A stretch of 64,000 bases of DNA. Origin: Euglena gracilis. Taxonomy: Eukaryota; Euglenida; Euglenophyceae; Euglenales. The position numbers and the translations under genes are program-made. The number at the start of each line of letters is the position of its first letter. Within the stretch, counting starts at the first letter, position 1. Positions 26,053 to 33,980 of this stretch are shown piece by piece. Below the pieces are notes generated by a model that did not search any database, was not told where the DNA came from, and worked only from the letters and a program-made list of their open reading frames with translations. The stretch lies in contig CP154954.1 of NCBI GenBank assembly GCA_039621445.1, forward strand, positions 15,642,140-15,706,139, read 5' to 3'.

Positions 26053-27839
26053 TACACGCATACGTACATGTAGCATATTGCACTCACAGACACATTCAAA
26101 AACAAGCACACACATTGCCATGCATTTGGATAATATGTTACGCACCATCATACACTTTTATTTTCCCTTGTGGGAAGCATGCCTATTTTTTTTTTTTGAC
26201 AGGGCAATTCTGCTCGAAATATTTATTTCCTCGCGTAACAAGTTTTTTTTTTTAAAGCGTCATGGCACGAACTCGCGAAACGTTGCGCACGATTTCGGTA
26301 ATTTCATCTCTGAGCCATGTGCTTTCCTTCGCTGGGCTTGAGCGACCAACACCAGGTAGGAGTTGTCCCCGGCCTGCCCCCGGCCAGGTGACCTATCACT
26401 GGACACTTGTGGACCGCGCGGTGCTCCTGCAGTCAGCCGAGGGGTACGAGGAGGCGTATGCCGCCATGGTGGTTGGCGGCCAGTCTGCTGTGCCGTGCCA
26501 TGCCGTGCTGTGCCGGCTGGTTTTAATGTGTGCTCTCGCCCAGGTGTCGGATGTTGTGTGTTTCGGAACTGGATGAACTGGGCCAAATTGTGCCATTCCG
26601 ATGCCTGATGGAATGCTCTGATGAGATGTTCAGTTGAGACAGCACCCAGGCGACCTAACTTGCACTCAATCTGTTTTGCATGCCATTGCGCATGCGCTCA
26701 GCATTCGCTGTCCTGCAAACCCACCCTTTTGGTTCTTTAGCCCTGTGGCAACTGTTCCTTGTTTTGTCCAGTTTTAAATCCAATTCCGAAATTCCTTGAA
26801 ATGGGACAAAACACCCGTGCTCAGTCCCACGTTTTTGTACCCCTCAATCTATTTCTGTCCCTCCTGTGCAAGCCAGGTGAAACTTCTGCCCTTTGTGTTG
26901 CTTTGTGAAGTGCTGTGGCATGTATAGGGTTCCTGCCAAGTCATCCAGGGGGTGGACTCTACATCTACACTGTTCCCCCCCTTGTCTAAGCCCCCCCTCC
27001 CCGGTGATGACCCATCTTTTTAAAGGTCATCTTCTCGCGGAGGCTTTTTTTGTGTGCTTTTTTAGAAAATTTTCTCGAGAGTTTGAAAATTATTGAAACC
27101 TCTGAAGCCTGATATGGTGAGACATTGTTGATTTTTGCATCCAAATGCCTGTGAGTGCAATAGTGGACCTCCAAAATAAGGGTAACCCCCCCTAATAGAA
27201 GCACGGGGCCGCTACAAGCGCAGGGTCCAAATAAAAGCGCACCCCCCCACCGCCGAAAGCGGCGGTCTGCTACAAGCGCACCCCCCATTTTGATAGGATT
27301 TCTAAAGGAAATCAACAAAAATCGCGCAGGTACGGCCCAAATAGAAGCGCACCCGTGCTTCAATTGGGGGGGGGTTAATTTTTCCTTTTTGGCGTGAAGT
27401 GCCGGATTTTTTTTTTGCAAGTCAAAATTTCCCCCTTGTCCAAGTACCAGCCCCCTGATGCTTACAAATGTTTTCCAGTGCTTAGACAAGGGGGGGGGGG
27501 GTATGCTCCCGATTCTCTGGCACTCCGTGTTTTCAGCTTCTCCCAACTCTGAAATAGCCCGGCTTGCACGTCTCATTTCCAAGGCACGGCGGTCTGCTGG
27601 GGACCAACAACGGGCGCGGCAGCTGCTGGCGGCCAACCCGCTGCTGGACCCGCCGGATAAGGCGTGGGCCGCCCTGGCTGCCCAGCCAGGGCTCAATGGG
27701 AATCCCCGCAACCCTGTGGGTGGTGGGTGGGGGGGGGCCGACCCCCCCACCAGGCCTTCCCGCACAGCCCTGCGCCCAGCTGGAGCACGCGGAGGCCGGC
27801 CGGCCATGGGACGGCGTGTTCTACTTCAAAGAGAAGTGA
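1..27839 (+). CDS. Transmembrane receptor-type class III adenylate cyclase (multi-exon, 5' end outside window)
   Basis: Predicted to convert ATP to cyclic AMP at the cytoplasmic face of a membrane under control of an extracellular sensor. Proposed exons: 1-214, 1491-1564, 1893-1982, 4450-4575, 5156-5238, 6776-6849, 8059-8172, 8530-8613, 10089-10170, 10520-10544 (end uncertain), about 11187-11256, 12928-13066, 13314-13376, 13764-13894, 14446-14598, 17392-17431, 18095-18201, 18603-18659, 19179-19257, 19701-19799, 20246-20290, 21147-21187, 22073-22166, 22537-22614, 22977-about 23003, about 23437-23523, 26382-26477, 27605-27683, 27778-27839. Phases agree at nearly all junctions. Domain order is membrane helix, dCache-like sensor, second helix, signalling helix, cyclase, helical tail. 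Both metal Asp, the Lys/Thr pair typical of ATP use, and the catalytic Asn and Arg are present. Most introns are nonconventional, so standard GT-AG gene finders should fail here. Least certain are exons 10-11 and 25-26. Confidence 0.85.
1491..1982 (+). CDS. Cyclase exons 2-3: start of the sensor domain
   Basis: Exon 1491-1564 encodes SQAIERFDARLTEGEKEM and onward. Exon 1893-1982 encodes TELMALPFLKREGKFKTV and onward. The intron between (1565-1892) fits the CAG/CTG rule. The intron after 1982 looks conventional: CAG|GTAAAC donor and a pyrimidine-rich TTTAG acceptor at 4449. Both exons have coding-like third positions. I read them as the long helix that leads into a Cache-type sensor. Confidence 0.6.
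3128..3497 (+). mobile_element. AATAATACCCC-family inverted-repeat element
   Basis: CCCCCCCAAATAATACCCCC at the left is mirrored by GGGGGTATTATTTGGGGGG at the right. It lies in the cyclase intron 1983-4449. It has no coding capacity and gives the uninterrupted version of the element at 36999-37976. Confidence 0.6.
4450..13376 (+). CDS. Cyclase exons 4-13: extracellular dCache-like sensor
   Basis: Exons 4450-4575, 5156-5238, 6776-6849, 8059-8172, 8530-8613, 10089-10170, 10520-10544, about 11187-11256, 12928-13066 and 13314-13376. Recognisable stretches are VSVIGSYLDPTE, GQVELVLRQKIAAQNGTG, VLFFRQPHGYMIAPGD, GQRYWVATG and then VMGSIDASNAYVDQSVSDKK. The last resembles the closing strand and helix of a double Cache domain (family knowledge). 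The ligand cannot be inferred. The junction between exons 10 and 11 is unsettled: a GC-AG intron at 10561-11195 also keeps phase. Confidence 0.6.
6290..6383 (+). repeat. Tandem duplication of 47 bp
   Basis: Two adjacent, essentially identical copies beginning ATGCAGAATTCACTCC (6291 and 6338), in the cyclase intron 5239-6775. Confidence 0.9.
8251..8307 (+). repeat. (CAGC)n microsatellite
   Basis: About 57 bp of GCCA units in the cyclase intron 8173-8529. It gives spurious Pro-Ala-Ser repeats in the frames. Confidence 0.9.
11562..11952 (+). mobile_element. AAAATAAGACC-family element, copy 2
   Basis: It starts CCCCCCAATAAGGCCCGGGG and ends GGTCTTATTTTTGGAGGGG. It contains CCGTTGCTGGAAACCTCCAG and a GGCGCTTCGCACC core near 11690. 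It lies in the cyclase intron 11257-12927. Confidence 0.55.
13377..13763 (+). mobile_element. Nonconventional intron that is a TIR element with target-site duplication
   Basis: The left end CAGGGTTTGATATAAGGA (13380-13397) is the inverted repeat of TCCTTATATCGAACCCTG (13741-13758), with one G-U type mismatch. The flanks are GCACAGGG and CCACAGGG, an 8-bp duplication matching at 7 positions. The exon ends after base 5 of the left copy and resumes at base 6 of the right copy, so excision is frame-neutral. The interior holds G/C runs and a GGCGCTTCGCGCC hairpin near 13552. Confidence 0.85.
13764..13894 (+). CDS. Cyclase exon 14: second transmembrane helix
   Basis: The exon opens with VWVNVVDPPPPF, then a clear membrane helix (VILGVVSAVAVLLPLSVGLW) and a basic exit. 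This separates the sensor from the cytoplasmic cyclase. The downstream intron 13895-14445 has 13-bp ends that match at 12 positions (left CAGGGCCTGTCCC, right GGGACGGGCCCTG), and the phase-2 join restores a Gly. Confidence 0.85.
14446..17431 (+). CDS. Cyclase exons 15-16: signalling helix into the catalytic domain
   Basis: Exon 14446-14598 encodes the helix FRELHRFQASFVQMERGL followed by FGKFVPHGVVKVL, the segment that sits before the catalytic domain in many receptor-type cyclases. Exon 17392-17431 is only 40 nt (IAGQMKANDEMHP). I found it by the intron rule: the CAGCCC after 14601 pairs with GGGCTG ending at 17386, and the CAGGC at 17435 pairs with GCCTG ending at 18089. Adding it gives the expected spacing from FVP to the LTIMFADI strand. 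Confidence 0.8.
14751..14867 (+). repeat. (GT)n and (GCGT)n microsatellite
   Basis: A GT run followed by GCGT units, in the cyclase intron 14599-17391. Frames read through it as alternating Cys/Val or His/Thr. Confidence 0.95.
16789..17051 (+). mobile_element. GGGAAACTGTCA-family element, copy 2
   Basis: It starts CCCCGGGAAACTATCATGCC and ends GTGACAGTTTCCCAGGGGGG. It has the same internal ACCTGTCAGGGTCCC units as the copies at 28708 and 50646. It lies in the cyclase intron 14599-17391. Confidence 0.55.
18095..18659 (+). CDS. Cyclase exons 17-18: first metal-binding strand and GTIDKFIGD motif
   Basis: Exon 18095-18201 encodes RMLTIMFADIEGFSTICE, with the first metal-binding Asp in FADIEGFS. 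Exon 18603-18659 encodes SNIVGRNGTIDKFIGDCI, with the second metal Asp in IGDC and, one turn before, the Lys that usually selects adenine. The join at AT|G gives FEAMLSNIVGRNGTIDKF, the normal spacing between helix and strand. A plain GT-AG reading (donor near 18216, acceptor 18603) breaks the frame. Confidence 0.9.
19179..20290 (+). CDS. Cyclase exons 19-21: WNAP strand, central helix, HTGE and YTCLGDGV
   Basis: Exons 19179-19257 (MAMWNAPDRLPNHERDAV), 19701-19799 (DLHRSWKDRGLPVLKF, then AGIHTGECLVGNF) and 20246-20290 (GCSYRVSYTCLGDGV). Spliced by the CAG/CTG rule they give the family spacing MQ-9 residues-W and GNFG-6 residues-YT. Thr in YTCLGD is the second purine-selecting position, and Lys/Thr supports ATP rather than GTP. 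The intron at 19800-20245 has a perfect 9-bp end match (CAGGGCCGG with CCGGCCCTG). Confidence 0.9.
19389..19604 (+). mobile_element. TIR element in a cyclase intron, with duplication GGYCCAGA
   Basis: It begins CAGGGAATTTTTTACG and ends GTCTTAAAAAAACCCCTG. Flanks GGTCCAGA (19381-19388) and GGCCCAGA (19605-19612) match at 7 of 8. The core palindrome TTCGGCGCCGCAGGCGCCGA lies at about 19489-19508. A related copy is at about 35717-35989. It lies within the nonconventional intron 19258-19700. Confidence 0.75.
20786..21116 (+). mobile_element. TIR element inside a cyclase intron, relative of the 22618-22971 element
   Basis: Tips CATGCAAT and ATTGCATG, with TTCCTTAC as a perfect 8-bp flanking duplication (20778-20785, 21117-21124). 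The interior shares the phrase GACTGGTTTTT several times, C/G runs and a GGCGCCGAAGGTGCC hairpin with the 22618-22971 copy. It sits about 30 bp before exon 21147, inside the larger intron 20291-21146, so it looks like an insertion into an older intron. Confidence 0.75.
21147..22614 (+). CDS. Cyclase exons 22-24: catalytic Asn/Arg helix and end of catalytic domain
   Basis: Exon 21147-21187 (NLSSRLEALNKKFG) supplies the catalytic Asn and Arg of the class III signature. Exon 22073-22166 reads TFICVSHSTYEACQHDFHF then RRLAKVTVPGKA. Exon 22537-22614 reads EVLPVYEVLCEAG. Joined, they give KKFGTFICVSHSTYEA and PGKAEVLPVYEVL, the usual end of the domain. Introns 21188-22072 and 22167-22536 pair CAGGG with CCCTG at their ends. 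Confidence 0.9.
21700..21891 (+). mobile_element. TATGTCCAACGACC-family inverted-repeat element, copy 1
   Basis: The left arm TACCGCAGAGCC plus a C-run and TATGTCCAACGACC faces GGTCATTGGACATAAGG plus a G-run and GGCTCTGCGGTA. The core is CCCGGCGTGAAGCGCCGGG at about 21796. It lies in the cyclase intron 21188-22072. Three further copies are listed separately. Confidence 0.65.
22615..22976 (+). mobile_element. Nonconventional intron formed by an element with perfect 8-bp duplication
   Basis: The element spans 22618-22971. Its tips CAGACAATTGCTTA and TAAGCAATTGTATG are inverted repeats matching at 13 of 14. It is flanked on both sides by TTCCTGGA (22610-22617 and 22972-22979). The exon ends after TTCCT and resumes at GGA, restoring Leu-Pro-Gly-Thr in frame. 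The interior has GGCGCCGAAGGCGCC near 22776. A relative of this element lies at 20786-21116. Confidence 0.85.
22977..27839 (+). CDS. Cyclase exons 25-29: C-terminal helical tail and stop
   Basis: Exon 22977 onward begins GTVGVDVQREP. Exon about 23437-23523 encodes RRYSPAQRVSVADGLLL. Exon 26382-26477 encodes DRAVLLQSAEGYEEAYAAM. Exon 27605-27683 encodes RARQLLAANPLLDPPDKAW. Exon 27778-27839 ends PWDGVFYFKEK and a TGA. A TPR-like tail ending in a W-D-G-V motif is common after class III cyclase domains in protists and bacteria. The 25/26 junction is the weakest. An alternative is that translation stops earlier, at 22632 or 23138. Confidence 0.65.
25960..26052 (+). repeat. (CAGA)n microsatellite
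   Basis: CAGA/CAGG units, the complement of the CTGT repeat at 60118, preceded by ACATGCATAC-like repeats from about 25890. It lies in the cyclase intron 23524-26381. Confidence 0.9.
26975..27501 (+). mobile_element. TTGTCTAAG-family inverted-repeat element, copy 1
   Basis: Left end CCCCCCTTGTCTAAG (26975-26990) and right end CTTAGACAAGGGGGGG (27481 onward) are perfect inverted repeats. The interior includes GCATCCAAATG, AGTGGACCTCCAAAATAAGG and a GGCGTGAAGTGCC hairpin (27391). It lies in the cyclase intron 26478-27604. Copy 2 is at 33606-33980. Confidence 0.7.
27684..27777 (+). mobile_element. 94-bp nonconventional intron with TIR and target-site duplication
   Basis: The element spans 27687-27772 with tips CAGGGCT and AGCCCTG. 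Its flanks TGCCCAGC (27679-27686) and CGCCCAGC (27773-27780) match at 7 of 8. The exons join as GCTGCCC|AGCTGGAG, giving the helix AALAAQLEHAEAG. This is the shortest and simplest example of the rule in the window. Confidence 0.8.
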
Positions 27840-28707
27840 GGGAACCGGAAAATTTGGCCCAGGCTTCGCCGGACTGCTGTCTGATTGGGAAGGGACGCCT
27901 CTCCCGTGGAAGTGGAGTAGGGGGGTGGCGAATCCCACCCAGTTTGGACCCCTGGTCGGTTGAATACCTTGGCCTGTTTGGGGGTGTCACAGTGTCACAA
28001 ACAGGGGTGTCCCAGAAAGCCAGGATTCAGTCGGTCGGGATTGGGAAACAAATAGCAGTTCAGGGCTGGGGCTCTTGGTGATAATCCGCAATTGTCGAGG
28101 GTAGTCCGCAAGGGACGGGATTTTTTTTAAATGGACCCCCCCCCCCCGGGCCAAAGGGTCGACCAAGTGCTGGTCTGGGGCTTGAACGGGGTTGAAAGTG
28201 TTCAAATTACTTTTTTTGATGTTTTGGCTGGTTTGGCAAAGGTCTAAGGATGCCAGAAATCAATTCCCCCCATGATTTCGACCTGTTTTTGCCGAAAAGT
28301 CTTTTTTTTGCCATTTTTTTTGGCCATTTTTCCTTTGTGGATTTTCAGTTGAATGTGCTGGGGCCAGGCCGTATGTTAGTCGGGTGCCGACCCCACCCCG
28401 GAGGGGGGGGGGGTGCCTGCCTGGGCAAGTACTCCAAGGCACAAAAATCCGACCCCCCGGTTGGGGGAAGGGCACTCGGTCAAAAGTGCCTAGCAGGCAC
28501 TCCTGCGCCGAAGGCGCGGAAGGCTCAAACAAAGCCTATTTTCAAGGAAAATGGCCTATTTTCTGAGGAAAGTTCCTGGGCACACGCTGAAATCCGACCC
28601 CCCCCGGGGTAGGCACTCAAGTCCGGACCCCCCTCCCCCGGGGGGTGGTAAAAACAGCCTGGCTGGGGCAGCGTTTTTCTTCTTTCTGAAGGACCGCCCT
28701 GCGATTA

Positions 28708-28868
28708 CCCCCCCCCCCCCCGGGAAACTGTCATGCCCGAGAGCCTGTCAGGGACCCGCCCGGGAAACTGTCAGGGTCCCTGTTACCGGCCAACCTGTCA
28801 TGATAGGAAGTTGTCAGGGTCCCCAGTACTGGCCAACCTGTCAGGTGACAGTTTCCCGGGGGGGGGGT
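28708..28868 (+). mobile_element. GGGAAACTGTCA-family inverted-repeat element, copy 1
   Basis: The left end CCCGGGAAACTGTCA faces TGACAGTTTCCCGGG. Inside are several ACCTGTCAGGGTCCC units. Further copies lie at 16789-17051 and 50646-50808, with fragments near 12000, 18999-19150, 23203-23305 and 32650. Confidence 0.6.
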
Positions 28869-29332
28869 TGTAATTTCCAACCCCGACCTTGGGGCACAAG
28901 GCAGATTCACCTCGCATTTTTGATTCCTTTATGGTTTTGTGGTGGATGAACTGTTCAGTTTTTGGGTAGCCAACTCTGGGGTTGGTAAGGGGTTGCTGGT
29001 GTTGTTGGGTGGGGATGCCCGGTGTGACCGTGTGCGTGACAGTGAGTGTAAACAAGTGTGTAAGAGTGTCTGCAACAGCGGAAAACACGTAAATAGATCT
29101 GATGGCGGAAAAGCCCGACCAAAAAAATAGATCAGGGGGTCTCACCATACGCCACCTTCCCACTAACTACCTCTTTACGAAGTCTTTCATCATCCCGCAT
29201 TGGAAAGTGTCCACAGCTTGCAGGAGCTCGACACAAAGCACTCCATTCTTCTTTCTTGTCTGATTGACCTCCAAGCTGGTTTCGGTGCACATTTCTGAAG
29301 AGGAAGGTTCCTTGCCCATGCATTTTCAGGAT

Positions 29333-29395
29333 TGCGTGACAAAGTACGAGTTCTTTGCTTTCTACTTTGACCCAGAATTCACAGCTGTCAAATAA
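29333..29395 (+). other. Candidate orphan terminal exon
   Basis: After CATTTTCAG the frame reads DCVTKYEFFAFYFDPEFTAVK-like sequence to a TAA. The acceptor is good, but nothing upstream joins to it in phase and the family is unknown. Confidence 0.25.
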
Positions 29396-30929
29396 GATGC
29401 TAAAGGGCAATTCTGCGGTGCGGTCGTTGCAGCCCCGATCGACCCGACCCAACCCTCCCTCCACAGCCGGCCCCCCCCAGGGAAGGGGGGTTGCGTGCTG
29501 TGGGCCCACGAGGTCGTGACACCGGAGAACCAGGCTTTTTTTTTTTTAGTTGGGTGCCTACTCCACGGGGGGTGGGTGGACAGGCACCCCTGTCCGGGAA
29601 ACGATCCCGTTTTCTTTACCCTGTTGGCAAGGACCCAGCCGACCCTGGGTACCCCGGGCTGCCCCCCCCCCCCCCCCGGGGGTGTGCCTGCTATGGGCAG
29701 GCACCCCATAGCACCCCCCCGGTCGGTAAAAAAAAAGCCTGCGGGGAACTGTTCGGGCCCCCGGTGCTGGCAAACCTGCGAGGCGGGAGTCTCCCGAGGG
29801 CCAGGTGTGAGCTCAGGCATCTCAGCCCAACCCATCTCCGGCCTTCTGCTGGTTGTGGCTCAGGCTTCAGAGGCTGTTTTCGCTGTGCCCGCACGCCAAG
29901 GTTTATGCCGGAAAGTGGAAACAAGGTTCGGTCAGCACCGGCCAGTCCCCATGCTGTTCTCTCTAACCCTCCTCCAACCGAGTGCTTTCCCTCCGCCCAA
30001 GTGGTTCCGGCAAGGAAGTGTGGGCTACAAGGGCCCCTTTCGCCGTTGTAGACCCCCTTCCTCAGCCCCCCAATTTTTTCGGCTTCTCTCATTCTGTCTC
30101 TGCTCAATAGCACTCGGCCGAGCAACCTGTGCCCGGAGAACAATGTTTGACAAGGGACAACAAGAGGCACGTTTTTTTCAGCGTTCGATGGAAGGCCACC
30201 CCCCTGCTCTCTGTCCGTTGTTTTTTTCAAATTATGCCTGGGACTTTGGGGTGCCTGGGCCAAGCAGTTTAAGCCTAAATTTTGCCTTTTCTGCGCCTCT
30301 GGGTGATCATCGGAGTGCGTTTTTGCCGATCAGCATTTGGATGTTCTGGTGTGCCAATCATCAACCCCAGGGGACTTGGCTTTGATTTGAAGGCAGCGAT
30401 GCACACCCAGTTCTAAAAGCCCCCACATCACGATTGAGACGGATGGGAATGGTGCACGTTGCAGCCCAGAAGGAAACAGAAGCCAGCAGGCTGCAGGCCG
30501 CATCAGCTGCAGTTATACGCATCCCTGTGGTTTCTCACTGAGCCGGTCAGTGCCGACCAATCCCCTCCCTTTTTCTGCAACCACACGCATACCAACCGCA
30601 ACCATGTCCATCCGTGGACTTGTCACCCATGCACTTGCACACGAGCACTCTCGTCGCGCTACCACTGCATGTCGGCTGGCATCGCCCCATTCCCTCCTGC
30701 CACGCATGGCAAAGTGCTCGCCATACGCCAGCGTGTCGCGCAGTCGTCGTCCGTGGGCAAGCACCCATGTGAAGTGCCTCTGATCTATGGTGACTCCAAC
30801 GAGAGGCCCTCAGCCTAGGGGACAAACGTCCATCCGAGATCATGCAACGTTGAGATGTGCCTTCCCATGGAACCGATTTTTTTTTGATCCACTCCCTTGA
30901 TTTCCTATTGTTGGCCGAGCCACCAAGCC

Positions 30930-31026
30930 TGTATTGTATTGTATTGTGTTGTATTGTATTGTATTGTATGTTATTTTATTTTATTGTATTTTAATGTATT
31001 GTATTGTATTGTATTATATTGTATGT
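30930..31026 (+). repeat. (GTATT)n microsatellite
   Basis: TTGTATTGTATT units with TTTTATT variants in the 27840-40120 region. Confidence 0.9.
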
Positions 31027-31408
31027 GTACCTCCATACAGTTTCCACGTTTTACTTTTGCGCAGCTCTTCTCAAGGGTCAGTCGTCTGAGGCTGGAAAGT
31101 TGACGTCCCCTGAGATCCCATGAATACAATTGATTCAAATAAAACCAGTTTGTCCATGCTGACGTCTCGTCGGTAGATGTTTTCCCAAGTTATTGCCTCT
31201 TGAGGTAACAATTTAAAATAAAATAACATGAGGGTAAGTTGCTTGAAACGATGTTTTTTGGCCTCCCGGACCCGGAAAAATTGTTTCTGAGCCGAAACTG
31301 AGTGTTTTGTCCAAACCCATGGATTTGTCCCGAAACCCATGGATTTCGGATCATTTCTGGGTCAAAAAGTCGACAAATTCGAAATAACTTTTTACCCGAA
31401 AAACAGGG

Positions 31409-31510
31409 TCCCAGTGGAACGCATTTGAGGACTTTTTCTTTGAAGGATCCATTTTCTGCCGCCTGTTCGGGGCCTACCTAAAAGTTGCTGAGGCTATGGG
31501 TGCTTGCTGG
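31409..31510 (+). other. Candidate orphan exon
   Basis: Between GGTCCCAG and TGCTG|GTGACT the frame reads WNAFEDFFFEGSIFCRLF then GAYLKVAEAMGA. The composition is protein-like and both splice sites are conventional. No partner exon was found. Confidence 0.3.
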
Positions 31511-31819
31511 TGACTCACGCGGGTCACGAACCTTCCTGTGCCAGCCCTCTGGCAGCGCAATGTATTTGTGTCTTTATCATTGGACGGGAGGAAGTGCCAA
31601 ACAATCTGTTGTGTGTCAGACTGGGCGGTTACACCGCCTCAAATGCCAATGCCCCAAACCGGATTTTTGATTACCTCCTGTCGTACTGAACCATCATGCT
31701 TTGCAGATCTCCTCTTAATCCCGTCAACCTTCCCATGCTAAGGTTCCCGGCGAGTCATCTTGGCCCCACAAGTTGCATATCACTGGCTGATCTCTGGTCT
31801 GCCTTTTCACTGTGTTAAT

Positions 31820-31846
31820 GACACACACACACACACATACGCATGT

Positions 31847-31897
<51 letters not shown>

Positions 31898-31915
31898 CGC
31901 ACACACGCACACACA
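31820..31915 (+). repeat. (CA)n microsatellite
   Basis: ACACAC units with GCAC variants, followed by TCCACACTCCACAC repeats to about 32055. Confidence 0.95.
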
Positions 31916-33605
31916 AACAGGACTATTTGCACGTGTGCATGAACATGCCTGCCCACCTACCCACCCACCCACACTCACGTACACACATACACACAGACAC
32001 ACATGTACACACGCACCACTCACTCCACACTCCACACTCCACACTCACTCACTACTGTGCACGCACGCGTTTTACCTTTGCATCCTCGGTTGACCGCCGT
32101 GGTCACCGACAATTTCTTCGAAAGGGTGCCTTGTTTGTTCAGAGTGTTCTGCAATTTAGCAATTTTTCCAATTTTGAATGCTTCCAGGCGTGTGGTGACA
32201 TTTTGGAAACGGGATATTGACAGGGTAGAAATTTGTTGCGGAGACAAACCTTTGTTCTGTTTCATTGAATTTGTTTTCTTTCATGACTCCTTTCTCTTCC
32301 TGTTCCGTTTTTCCAACTCTGGTGTCCCAACAGTTATGCAACAACTTCCTGAGTGCCAGGGCGGTCCAAAAGGGATGGGAAGTCTTCTTTTCCCTTTAGC
32401 ACCACCCCTACAGGACCGCCATTTGGCCCAAGGGATGGTCCAAGGATGCCAGAAATAGCTTTTTTCTCAGAGTCGACCCATTTTCGCCAAAATATGGCCA
32501 TTTTTTCTTCCATTCTTTCTTATGAATTTTTCATTGAATGTGCTGGGACGGGAATTTTTTTTCCGTTAAGGACTGCCCTGCTGAGTGCTGATGAAAATGC
32601 TTTTGGTTTTGCACTTGAACATGTATTGAGAATTTGTGCTAATGTCCGACCCCCGAGAACCTGTCAGGTGCCCGCTCTGGAAACTGTCAGGGTTCTTCCT
32701 GCTGACCAACCCGACAAAGCCCGTGGCTGGGGGGTGGGTACTTCCTGGGTGGTATTGCGAACCCTGGTTTGCACTTCTCGGGTGGTAGGGCCTTTTCGGT
32801 CAGAAGTTTGATGCCAATGCGACAAACGTTGTATGAATGCCAGCACCAAGGCCCCTGGCAGGTTTTGGGTCATGACAGTTTCTTGTTGGGGAGGTGTGCT
32901 TCTTGAGTGACACTGAGAAAGAAAAACGAGGAAACAAAAAAAAAAGACTTATGTGGTTCCAGTCAAATATACAATTCTGTCTGACGGCGTGGATCTTTTG
33001 GGCGAAATCGAACAATTTGTTTCACATCGAGCTTTAGGCTGTTGTTCTTGATTGTTTGTTCTTGTTTGTGGGTACAACAAAAACGTTGTAACCCAGCCTA
33101 CTAGGGGAACTGTATGATCGCCACTGTCCTGGTTCTTCCCCACAGGAGGCATTTTTTCTCATGCATTTTTATGACTCGTGGCTCAAAATATTCGATGTTG
33201 CAAATTGTTAGTTTTTGCTTCTTAATGCCTGGACACATTTCTAAAATGAAGTATTTTTTTTTAACCTTCTGACTGCGAAGGGCCAATATTTTCCCCTGTC
33301 CTTTCCCCCCCCCCCCCGGACTGCACAACGACCCGGGCAACCCCCGCCCACGGACTGCGCAAATTATTGGACCATGGTTTCAGACTTTCAGGGATGCGAC
33401 ACTTATTTGGGCACCGCCCGAAAGCGGTTCAGTAGCTCTTTGGGGGGTTTGCACTTTTTTAGGCTTCACTTTTGGCCCCTCAGGGGTGTGACGTTGGGAG
33501 GGGGGTTTCCCCAAATTTCGGCAAAACAGGCATCCCCCCAGTTCTGACCCATATTTTCCGGTGCTGAGGCAAGAGGAGGAGGAGGTTCAAGCCTACAAGC
33601 CTACC

Positions 33606-33980
33606 TCCCCCCCCCCCTTGTCTAAGCCCCCCCCCCCCCCCGATTCTTACCCATCTTTTTAAAGGTCATCGTCACGGGGATGATTATTTTGTGTGCATTT
33701 TTAAGGGAAATTTCTCAAAAATTTCGAAATTTTTGCAACTTCTGACACCTGATTTGGTGAGGTATTGTTGATTTCTGCATCCAAATGTGTGTGAGTTCAA
33801 CAGTGGACCTCCAAAATAAGGGGAGTTTTTCCTTTTCGGCGCGAAGCGCCGGATTTTTTTTGCAGTCAAAGCTTTCCCCCTTGTCTAAGCACCACCCCCC
33901 TGGTTCTTACCCATATTTTGGCAAAATAAGCACCCCCCCCCCCAGTTCTGACCCATATTTTCCGGTGCTCAGACAAGAGG
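33606..33980 (+). mobile_element. TTGTCTAAG-family inverted-repeat element, copy 2
   Basis: The left end CCCCTTGTCTAAGC and the right end GTGCTCAGACAAG are inverted repeats. The interior matches copy 1, including GCATCCAAATG and AGTGGACCTCCAAAATAAGG, with the hairpin CGGCGCGAAGCGCCGG at 33837-33852. A direct repeat of about 70 bp (33527-33597 and 33926-34003, containing GAGGAGGTTCAAGCCTAC) overlaps the right end. Confidence 0.65.

Noticed and set aside
30459-30843. GC-rich stretch open in several frames on both strands
   Set aside because: No frame shows a recognisable domain or splice partners, and openness on both strands suggests composition rather than coding.
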